From Ciona intestinalis (taxonomy: Eukaryota > Chordata > Ascidiacea > Phlebobranchia > Cionidae), in contig NW_004190420.2 in assembly GCF_000224145.3 (NCBI RefSeq), forward strand, positions 259,430-323,429: 64,000 bases of DNA. Direction: 5' to 3'. The notes beneath the pieces are model-generated. The model was not told where the DNA came from. It saw nothing but the letters and a program-made list of their open reading frames with translations, and searched no databases. A program made the position numbers and the translations under genes. Shown one piece after another: positions 35,992-45,195 of this stretch (the first letter of the stretch is position 1; every line of letters starts with the position of its first letter).

Positions 35992-37016
35992 TTAAGGAAC
36001 CAATTGCCACACGAATATACCGAGGTGTAATAATACAGATGCAAGAATAACAAACATAACAGGTTCGACCATTTCGTTGTAATCTTCTATATTGTTTTTC
36101 CATTCTTTCAACGTATTCATCCAACCTTGTGGTTCATTGTTGTGCGTACTAACGCCATCCGACACTTTCGTGTCTTCGCTAGAGCTAGAGGTGTCAGGAA
36201 AGATATCGTGCTGTAGACTGAGCAAGAAAACAGGTTGGTTAAGACCTTTCACATGTTTGCTATTTCATTATTTTCTTAAGGAATTATTAAAAATTTGACG
36301 ATCATTTTTAAACTCACTCATTAGCTTTGTCTTCCGTTTGTGTTTCAACATCCAGGGACCCCGACTGCTCTAAAACCTCACAGTTTACATCGGTTGTAGC
36401 TGGTTCTTTTGGTGGGCTACCATCTTCTGTAGTTGGTTTTTGGTCTTTAGTCAGTACCTCTAGTGGGCTAAAGAATCGAACATATGCTTTAAAGATTTGT
36501 GTGTAAATATATATATAATATATGTAAAATATGGGGATATGAATATTCCACCAAAAAAGACGCGAGCAACGAGGAGACAATCTAACGGTTTTATTATTTA
36601 AAGCGTTTAAGTTGCACTTACCCGTGATCGTACACCTCCGAATAGCGAGCCTCAACCGTGCGCCCGCCGTTCTCCGTCGTAATAGCTTTGTAGCCTCTGC
36701 TGTATTTGCTCACGACTTCGGCCACAGCATACTCCATGATTCCTCGATGTTCGAGCACCCGCAAAACGTAAAGGCGTTGGTTGTACCAGGTTTTCCATTT
36801 CCCGCCCTCTTTGAATACCAAGATCGGTTGAACATCTTTCAATGACAATTCCCTATTTTGGATATCGTCGATAACGTCGTGAACAAGTGAACCGTCGCGG
36901 AAATCCAAGGCTATGTATTTCCGTGTGAAATAGATATCACTTGGCCGGAGACTAAATATTTCAGACGGCGCGTCTTCGTTATCGACAAATTGAACAGACT
37001 TCCCAGTTGTAGTCAT
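35992..37016 (-). CDS. Tail-anchored protein with a ParB/sulfiredoxin-like domain signature
   Basis: Three exons in frame, 37016-36622, 36467-36318 and 36217-35992, give 256 aa. Residues ~20-110 read LRPSDIYFTRKYIALDFRDG…VHDVIDDIQNRELSLKDVQ then ILVFKEGGKWKTWYNQRLYV, the pattern I.F....I...F.DG…P..V....GKW.T..NQRLYVL seen in eukaryotic proteins with a ParB N-terminal (Srx-like) fold; this assignment is by eye and tentative. Residues ~133-230 are acidic and Ser/Thr/Pro-rich and contain DVETQTED, a possible dynein light chain LC8 site. The last ~22 residues (MFVILASVLLHLGIFVWQLV) form a single membrane helix with only one residue after it, so the protein is probably tail-anchored with its domain in the cytosol. 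A minus-strand AATAAA lies 70 nt after the stop. I cannot give it a gene name. Confidence 0.75.
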
Positions 37017-37476
37017 TTCTATTGAATACAGTATACTGCAGACTTTACTCAAAGTACGACTGCAAAAACTGGATGTTTATTGCGATGAACAGATTTATAA
37101 TACCCGTTCCGGATACGACAAAAACGCGAAATAATTACGTTGTTTTTATTTGTTTACCAGATATAATTTCAACGTCATTCCTTTGCGTCTTTCATAGGTT
37201 TTCGTCACTCCTTGATAAATTTGTAAGAAGTGTCGTTTATTCGGCAACGTATTTTGTGTTTTTCTTCGGTTGTGAAACAAATGCGTACAATTTGCATCAA
37301 ATGCTACGTGGTTGTTTCAATTACGCAAACCAAGCGACGATACCTTGCAATTTTGCGAGTAACAAGCTGTGAGGCAATAACTGTGCCTTGATCAAAACAA
37401 AAGTAAATCTAAAATTATTACACTCTTTTACACTTGTCAATGATATTTATTAAAACAAAGAAACAACAAATTTCAT
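37017..37476. other. Short intergenic region
   Basis: It separates the NDUFA1-like 3' end from the start of the ParB-like gene, both on the minus strand. TTTATT at 37446-37451 is an AATAAA about 26 nt after the NDUFA1-like stop. The open frame at 37022-37372 on the plus strand has no support. Confidence 0.5.
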
Positions 37477-38828
37477 TTAGATTAGAGCTCCTTCTTGAAA
37501 ACTTTTTGGTCTCCACAGAGGGTGAACCCACACAGCCTATAATAAAACAAATATCATTGAATTAAATCAACTTTTATAGTAAACCAATTTAACGGTATGT
37601 AGGGCCTAAAATTAAAAACTTGTTAAAAATATTTGTGATAAATGTAACAAGAGATTTTGCACAAAACACAAAACATAAACACAATCACAAAAGTAAATTA
37701 TTTCTTCTTTTCTTGTGTACTGAATGTGAAACTTTGATAAACATTTAAGAGCTGTCTTATCAGATAATAAAATTCCTAATATGTTTACTTTTAATTTAGA
37801 AATTAGCTATTTAAATGTATAACTTGCTTTATTCTCGCGTGGTTGAAAAACAACAGCTGTTATAACACAACTGTTCTGTTTCAAACACTTTGTGCCCAAT
37901 TCCGAGTTACCATGTAAGTTACTTTGTAATTATTTGTGGATTTTATGTTTTTATATGTGGCTGATAATTTGGATAGCCCATTAATCACCACTGGGTTGAA
38001 GCAATTGCCATTAAGTGTCTTGCCCAAGGACACATATGCCCACAATGGTAGCAGCGATGAGTTTTGAACCGATTACCTCTGGGTTAGACGCATGCACCCC
38101 AACCACTTTGCCGTGGCGCCAGTTTACTTGACAGTGATTTTTAATAGTAGCCACTCAGCAGTTTCCTTTAAATCTTCCCTTTGTCAATACAGGACTAAAT
38201 ACCCTTTATCCATTAGCAATGCAAAGTTTTCTTCATGTAATTACTTACCTTTGCTGGGTAAAGCCCTAAACGATCATCTCTTTCCTTCAATCTGCTTGCC
38301 ATGGCCATCCATTCCCCTTTATAAGTATATGCAACCTGTAATGCAATGAATGGGTTAACACATTCACATACATAATATCATTAGTAAACTAATATCTACT
38401 AATGCCTATTATAATTTATTGGTTAATATTCTAATAAAGAAGAAACCACATGGCACAACAACATAGAATACTTTGCACAGATTACTTCCCCATGTAAATC
38501 ATGACAACTTTTATTAACAGCATCATAGAAAGGTATAAGAAAATGTTTTAAAGCCTTAGCCAATTAATAATAAATCACCCTTCCATCCAAAGCTCCTCTG
38601 TAATTTCTTCTTTGAATGAGGTATGCCATCAATGCAAGTCCATGACCAAGTACCAAGGTAACACCGATAGTTGGAAGAGCTTCCACCCACGTCATTGCTA
38701 TAAATGCAACTGTTTCTCTGATTTAAGAACAAAATGGACACCAACAAACGAAACGTATTGTAAAATGGTATAACTTTACGTATAAACTGCAGCTGACATT
38801 GGAATCGCTGTAAGCGCAATGGCGCCAT
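37477..38828 (-). CDS. NDUFA1: NADH dehydrogenase complex I subunit NDUFA1-like (MWFE)
   Basis: Exons 38828-38780, 38697-38579, 38335-38249 and 37536-37477 join in frame (104 aa). The recognisable protein begins at the second Met, codon at 38695: MTWVEALPTIGVTLVLGHG, matching the M-W-F-E-x-LP start and single N-terminal membrane helix of NDUFA1. It is followed by the basic YLIQRRNYRG and the RLKERDDRLGL segment typical of the family. From this Met the protein is 87 aa, against about 70 in mammals. NDUFA1 is an accessory subunit of the inner-membrane arm of mitochondrial complex I. The upstream exon adds 17 residues in frame (MAPLRLQRFQCQLQFIP) and may be real coding sequence or leader. A splice-acceptor-like CTCAG ends 12 nt above its ATG. 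A SINE lies in the last intron. Confidence 0.78.
37826..38121 (-). mobile_element. tRNA-derived SINE, near full length
   Basis: Read on the minus strand it begins with a tRNA-like head: GGCGCCACGGCAAAGTGG (A-box-like) and GGTTCAAAACTC (B-box-like). A body with CCTTGGGCAAGACACTTAA and TCAACCCAGTGGTGATTAAT follows. It ends CACGCGAGAATAAAG. Fragments of the same family occur at 1370, 13020, 33870, 35408, 40076 and 63498. It sits in an intron of the NDUFA1-like gene. Confidence 0.85.
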
Positions 38829-39558
38829 TCAGTGGAAGTGCTGAGGACATAGAAAAGTAAATATTATCAATTTTTAGAAAATTTGGACGCTTGGTTCACG
38901 AATACCAATGTGTCAAAAATATTTGCTGGAATATGTTTTAACAAAATGATGGCAATTTAAAGATTTACCAATTATTAAATTAACGATTTTATTGAAACAA
39001 ATCGGTTTTGTACACGTCAACGAGACTTTTCTCGTGGTGACAAAGTATCAAAAGTAAACACAAAACCACGCAGTAATTACTTCCTGCTGGGTAATGCGGT
39101 TCGATTATCAAACGCGTGTTTAATTGTTTTTTTCTTGTTTTGCAGATAACATGCGTCGCACGCGACTGGTCTTGTGTTTTGTTTTGTTCGAAATCATTCA
39201 AGCGCTAAACAGCTGGTAGCAAAGCTTCAAAATCCGAAGTTTTGAACAAAGAAGTGTAGCAAGGAAGAAAAGACGCTTATCTGACAGTTTTCCAGCTATA
39301 TAGTGTGCGATTATGAACTAGCCAGTAATAGTTCAGAGGTTTGTGATTAGAACTGGCAAGTTAAATTAACAGAGAGCTCCGCTTATATATTTATTCTTGT
39401 TACGTTATTTTTCTTGAATTGTCAGTCAAATTGGCGCGAAATCGTCAGGTTTGTTAACCGAGTATTTGGTGTATAAGATTTTGACAGTGTAGTTGTTTAG
39501 TACGTGAAATAACCCATGTACAACATTTTCTGCAGAATCCTGTTTTAGTAGGCGTATA
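38829..39558. other. Divergent promoter region, NDUFA1-like and SLC66A1
   Basis: The two genes start head to head about 730 bp apart, so this interval probably holds both promoters. Acceptor-like AGs lie close above each start (CTCAG before 38840; TTTTCTGCAG at 39534). The minus-strand open frame 38989-39201 has no support. Confidence 0.55.
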
Positions 39559-42500
39559 ATGTTTCCTATAATTCCAATTAAATCTGCCCTACAAGAGCAG
39601 TATGTGCTATCTGCATCCATAAATACAAGCAACTCAACCAACGCAAGTTGTCTCAGGCCTGATGCAGTGTATTGGGTCTACATTGCTTTTCATGAATGTA
39701 TTTATAATGCAAAAGAAGAAATTGGTTTTATCCTTGGACTTGTTTCAATTCTTTGTTGGATTTGTGCTTCTCTTCCGTGAGTATATTGGACCATGTTTGT
39801 GTGAATATCAATTGAAAAACGTGTTTGTGTATAACATATTGCTTATACTATGTTTCAGACAATTATATGAAAACTACAAAAGAGGAAAAGTTGATGAAGC
39901 TTTGTCTTTCTGGTTTTTATTGTTATGGCTTTTAGGAGACAGTAGCAACTTGGTAAGTTTAATGATCTTCATATTGTCTAAATAATATAGTGGATTTAGT
40001 GCTTGCATCATGACCAAAATAAATTCAGTGCTCTTAGCTGCTAACATAGTGGGTGTCTTCACACTTTTAACACTTTTATTGCACCAACCCAGTGATTTGT
40101 AATGGGATGTTTAAACTGTACAGAAAAATGGGGAAAGTATCAATGAATCAGACATAAAGTTATGTAAATGGTGACTAGTAAGCAACCAGGTAGACAAAAT
40201 ATGTCCCTGTGTAGGCTGTGTTACAACAAATGCTATTTCCCTGAAGCAAAAGGGTAAATATATGTCAGATTTCATTAAAATAACATCATTTTGTTTATTT
40301 CAGATTGGGTGTGTTTTAACCAATCAGTTTCCTATACAACTTTACACAGCAGTTTATTATGTGGGAATGGACCTCGTCATGATATTTCAATTCAGTTATT
40401 ACTATCTAAAACACAAACGGAGTGAAGCAAGTAAGAGTCTAATACTTCCTGCCTTTGTACTTTGTTCAATAGAAGCAGCTATGTTATGTATATAACTTAA
40501 AACAACAAATGTCAACAGACCGCCGAGGCATTATTAACGATGTGATGTCATCAACCAATACAAGAAATCAGCGTGTCCTCTGTTGTTTGTGTTTGGCTGT
40601 TTTTATCCCTTTCAGTTATATGTCAAATAGTGTGCAGGAGCCAATTGTTACCCAACATAGAATAGGAAGAACTCTGCTTGCAGTTAAAAAAGATCCATCG
40701 TTTATTTCATGGGTGAGATATGATAAGCGTGTGTTTTATTTTTGCTTGCCTTGCATTGCACTTTAACCCCTGCCTGTTGATCTTAAGATAATAATGGAAT
40801 GACCGAGTTGCCATTTCTGAACGAGTATAAATTACGCAATACAAGCACTCTTACGTCTGCCGTTGTTAAAGACACACTCGCTAAGCAAACTTATCCTTAG
40901 GAAAGCACGTTATTATAACATAACCCTTTGTTTGCTAAATTATGTAATGGTTGCTAAAAGTTGATCATACCGTATAAAACTACTGAAAACAAGTATTAGA
41001 AAGTAAAGTAAATATACAACCCACTATATTTTATGTTATTGTTTATTAAGTTTAATAAATGACCACTGTCCACATTTATGTGATAAAGTAGATAAATCAA
41101 AAATAATTGGAAAATAAATTATTGTTTGTATACATGTGTGTAACCTTACATAGAAGCTATTTAACAACAAACATAGGCGCAATGTAAAAAGTTGCCTTAT
41201 TTTGTGTCGGGTTTATATAGTATGGTGGGGAAGATGGGACACCTTTCCTTTCTATTTTCTCAACCCATTTAGTGGTAAATTAAGACATTTAATGAATTAT
41301 TAAACTATTTTCTCCCGACTCCCAACGACTGTTGTAAATTGTTTAAAACATGATTAGGATATTTCTATTTGGATATCATGTGCTAAAGGTGTCCCATCTT
41401 TCCCCACTCTACTAAATTTTTAATTGTTATAGATATGTAAGGGTGTATTATGTAATACAGTAGTGTTTTCCTATTTTATTTATTTTGTAACATCTCATTG
41501 TACATGCACCATGTACAGTCTAAGGTTTCTATTGTATCACTGACTGAAGTACCTTTCATGTACCAATACCAACACTGTGTTTTTAAATAACATAATTCTC
41601 TCTCACAGTCAGTAAAGACCATCACGGGTTACACCATTGGTTGCGTGTCATCCATCTTTTATCTTGGATCAAGGCTTCCTCAGATATTAAAAAATGTAAG
41701 TCTCATGACTTTAATCCAACATACATCTAATGCAGATTAATATTATTTAAAATCATGAGTTATTAAGTTAGTTTTCATCGTTGGGTATAGTGGTATACTA
41801 CATCAGTGTTTCTAACCTTTTGCAGTATGACTGATATATATACAAAATGAATAGCCAAGAAAGGGCTACTACTTGTACTGCAATTTTAATCTACTAAAAT
41901 AGTTTTTTTTTTTGATTTAATAACCAAAAATTAAAAATTGAAAATTAAAACATAATTTTAGTAAACTAAGTACTTTTAAAAAATAAAACCGCATTCACAA
42001 TCAATTTAAAACACAATCAGGATATTATGTGCTAAAGGTGTCCCGTCCCCGTACCCCCCCCCCTCCCCTATTCCCACTATACAAAAAAAATTATTAGGTA
42101 ACCGTTTGCCCCTCTGTTGTCTGCTGCTGTATATCAGCAAAAAATTACTGATTTTTTTGGGCATATATTAAGACTGTTTTACATGTACTTTTGGTTGAAT
42201 GTTTTCTGAACATGCATCAAACAATATATAAGTATGATATATTATATGTTCATTTACCTTAAAAATAACATATATATAAATTATTATCATTTTACAAAAT
42301 CCTAAGATTTTTTTAATGTTTAGATTGAGAGAGGTCAAACAGAAGGAGTTTCTTGGCTCATGTTCTTTCTGGCTGTTGCTGGCAACTCTTTATATGGATC
42401 TTCTGTATGTGTATACTAAAATAAAAGGATATGTTATAAAGTGAATAAAAAAAAAACTTTTTTCCTGACTGTGGCATTTAAACATGATCTGTTTATTTTA

Positions 42501-42834
42501 CATGTATTTATTTTTATACGTAACAATACATATTATGCCAACTAATATTGTATGTTACCTTAACTCTTTTGTTTTAATATTTTTGTAGATTTTACTTCAG
42601 GATCCAGACCCTGGACACACTTGGTCAGAATTTCTTCTTTTTCATCTTCCTTGGCTTATTGGGTCACTTGGAACTCTCACGCTTGATTTCATTGTAAGTT
42701 GTTTGTGTTTTTATCTTGTGTGGAAAGTGAGTTAGATCCCATGGTTGGGCATGGGTTTATGGGGTTAATGACAGAATTGACATCTATTTTTCATGAATTA
42801 ACCCATTAACCCCATACATATATTTGTCATTTTT

Positions 42835-42873
<39 letters not shown>

Positions 42874-43014
42874 ACTTTTTTGTTTACTCAGGTTCTGAGC
42901 CAGATCATATATTACAACGATTTGTTCTGCAAGAGAAAACGTCGACCACTCGGTTTATTAGAGGATGACGAAACGAACGACCAAGATAATAATCCTTTGA
43001 TTGTCGACGCTTAA
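39559..43014 (+). CDS. SLC66A1: Lysosomal cationic amino acid transporter (PQ-loop protein)
   Basis: Eight exons in frame: 39559-39776, 39859-39952, 40304-40430, 40519-40712, 41609-41695, 42324-42404, 42589-42693 and 42892-43014 (342 aa). Two PQ-loop repeats are clear: ASLPQLYENYKRGKVDEALS (Pro73-Gln74) and GSRLPQILKNIERGQTEGVS (Pro235-Gln236), each within a three-helix bundle, seven membrane helices in all. Other strong matches to PQLC2 are WLLGDSSNLIGCVLTNQFP, QLYTAVYYVGMDLVMI and HLPWLIGSLGTLTLD. The N-terminus has three overlapping glycosylation sequons (Asn22, 25, 28), as expected for a luminal tail. The cytosolic C-terminus carries acidic/dileucine-type signals (GLLEDDE; NNPLIVDA) for lysosomal sorting. 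The protein exports Lys, Arg and His from lysosomes. Two MITEs and a TTAG microsatellite lie in introns. Confidence 0.95.
40076..40110 (+). mobile_element. Short SINE fragment
   Basis: TTGCACCAACCCAGTGATTT resembles the TCAACCCAGTGGTGATTAAT block of the SINE body. It is too short to be certain. Confidence 0.35.
41214..41415 (+). mobile_element. MITE copy, full length, in an SLC66A1 intron
   Basis: TATATAGTATGGTGGGGAAG at the left and CCCATCTTTCCCCACTCTAC at the right, with GTAAATTGTTTAAAACATGA inside. Confidence 0.9.
41955..42081 (+). mobile_element. MITE copy, 5'-truncated, in an SLC66A1 intron
   Basis: TTTTAGTAAACTAAGTACTT, CACAATCAGGATATTATGTG and GCTAAAGGTGTCCCGTCC match the family. The right end is disturbed by a C-run before CCCACTATAC. 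Confidence 0.8.
42833..42871. repeat. TTAG/AGTT microsatellite
   Basis: Nine or so tandem TTAG units end about 20 bases before the acceptor of the last SLC66A1 exon (exon start 42892), within the usual branch-point zone. Confidence 0.95.
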
Positions 43015-43860
43015 GTTCCACGACTTCCGTTGTCCATTATATGCAACAACAGCCATTTCCCCAGTTGGTGCGTTAATTGCTAGGTTCGTGTTATCGTTAC
43101 GTCTCACAAACCGAATTTTGCACTACAGCTGCTAATTTTACCGCCCTAACGGTGTTCTGGTTTCTAGTTTTTACAAAGATCCTCGTTTGATCGTTTTATT
43201 GTCGCGAATTTTGTAGATTTTATTGCATTCGCAGCATCGTTTTTATTTACGACCGAAACGCTTGCACTGCTTTGTGCGCCGTCTCACAGCACCTTTGATG
43301 TTTTGCGCCGACATATTTGTCTTACCAGCGCTTTTACCCGATTTTATAGCCATCAAATCACAACCATGCACATTTTTCATCAAAAAAATTAATGTCATTT
43401 TTCAACAAACATAACTTATTACTGATTATATATATATGGTCAGTTTGAAATCTTCAAAGTATATATGGCATTTTGTGTGCTACACACCTGCATTCGCACG
43501 CGCTGTTTTGGTCAAGCATTTTAACAATTTCCTTTACTTGCTTACCGGATGTACTTCTGCAGCACTGTACTATACCTCCGCCTTATTGTTGCGTACTCTT
43601 ATTGTTCTTTGCGCTCGTGCGTCCTATATGGCTTGGCAAGCGTCCTTACTTGGTGTTTTTATTTTAATTGATTAATTTCTGTGTCTTTAAATCGTATTCG
43701 GATGTATAGTAGCCAGTGTTTGATGGTATATAACGCGTTACTTTGTTTAGCTGTCCAAAGCTTTTGATATTTTATTTTAATGGTTCTTGCAATTGTAGTT
43801 ATGTTGCATATTCAGTGCCACTATACGCGACATGCCTCTGCGTATATATCACAACTTATC

Positions 43861-43931
43861 GTTCATACCTTAAACTGCACCTTCACACACGGAGCCGTTC
43901 ATACCTTAAACTGCACCTTCACACACGGAGC
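43861..43931. repeat. 36-bp tandem duplication
   Basis: Two copies of a unit beginning GTTCATACCTTAAACTGCAC lie end to end (43861-43896 and 43897-43931), nearly identical, which implies a recent event. The unit length keeps frame in a surrounding open frame that otherwise looks non-coding. Confidence 0.9.
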
Positions 43932-44576
43932 GAGATATATTGTATGATATTTCTCGAACATTTGCACATTTCTTTCTACCACACCCATTTAACAATCCAT
44001 ATAACGTATATAGAATATCTTTATTATACCTTGTATACTAGTGTTCTCTTCTTACGTGCTAACCACCCCTTTACCAAACCACCAAATAATCTTCCCGAAT
44101 TGTTAAAAACTGAAATAATTGTTACCAGTTTATTTTAACTATCAAAATTAAACAGCTCGTTTAGAAATTAAAAAAATGTAATTGAACACTTGTGCTGTGG
44201 TGTACGACGTCAAGGTGGGCGAAGTAACAAATATCATATTTAAAATTTATTCACCTATGGCATGTAACCGTTTATATATATAGGCTATATAGGCTACTAC
44301 GTTTTTTCAATGGCTGAACAAAAACATATTGTTAAGCTGTTCATTTTGAATGCTCGCTGAGTCATATTGCAAATTCGGAAATTTTACCAGTTTAATTACT
44401 AATCCAGTATCGTAGTTTTAAAATAGGCTGAAATATTTCGTGCGGTTTAATTTTGACTCATAAAATTAGTTTTGTTTTGTGAGAAAAAATAAAATGTATA
44501 AAACATGAGAAAAATAGGCAGGGGTCAATATGGCTTAAATTAAAAATAAAAGTAACAAAAAACATCGTTTTAAAAC

Positions 44577-44772
44577 ATAGTCGGGTGGGGGAAAATGGGA
44601 CAACTTTAGCATGTATTATCCAAATATCCTGATCGTGTTTTAAACAATTAACAGCGGTCTATAGGAGTCGCAGAGATACGGTTTTATAATTCCTTGAATG
44701 TTCTTTGTTTACTACCAAATAGAACGAGAAAATAGAATGAAAAAGTGTCCCATCTTCCCCCACTCTACTATA
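44577..44772 (-). mobile_element. MITE copy, full length
   Basis: ATAGTCGGGTGGGGGAAAAT at the left and GTGTCCCATCTTCCCCCACT at the right, with CCTGATCGTGTTTTAAACAA inside. A second copy abuts it directly. Confidence 0.92.
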
Positions 44773-44774
44773 CC

Positions 44775-44890
44775 ATATAGTGCTGTGAGGTTAGATGGAC
44801 ACCTTTAGCACATAACATCTAAACAGCTTCTCCGTTTTTTGTTCTTTGTTTACTACCAAATAGAAAAAAATAGAATAAAAGGGTGTTCCC
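44775..44890 (-). mobile_element. MITE copy, internally deleted, abutting the previous one
   Basis: TATAGTGCTGTGAGGTTAGA then ACACCTTTAGCACATAACAT at the left, and TTGTTTACTACCAAATAG plus GGGTGTTCCC at the right. The central ~80 bases are missing. Confidence 0.85.
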
Positions 44891-45117
44891 GCCGCCAAGA
44901 AACTAGCACATTCGGTTAATTTCGGCAGGTTAACTGCAATTTTTGTCCCGTCTTCTCATACATCCTAGTTCTATAGAATATCATTGCCAAACTTTAAAAG
45001 GTTTGCTTTTAAAGTAGGTAACATGTTAAAAACTACTTGATTTTCAAAGCGTACAAAATTATTTCGTGTTACACACCTCTCTTTCTTTGACTGAAATCAT
45101 TTATTGATCAAAACTAA

Positions 45118-45195
45118 ACAGTATAACCGTATAGCCCCCGCGACTTTCTGGGTGCTGCTAAAAGTTTCCCATACCCCACATCATACTCCACATAG
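45118..45195 (+). mobile_element. MITE right-half fragment
   Basis: AACCGTATAGCCCCCGCGACT, GTGCTGCTAAAAGTTTCCCA and ACATCATACTCCACATAG resemble the decayed right half of the family. Confidence 0.5.

Noticed and set aside
36500-36530. TA-rich run as a promoter TATA element
   Set aside because: It lies inside an intron of the tail-anchored protein gene and is simply part of the AT-rich background.
42833-42871. CRISPR-like or telomeric array
   Set aside because: It is a 4-bp microsatellite with no spacers and not the TTAGGG telomere unit.
43743-44138. 131-codon open frame with a repeated SYLKLHLHTRS segment
   Set aside because: The repeat is a DNA tandem duplication; the rest is low-complexity Tyr/Leu/Thr without motif or exon neighbours.
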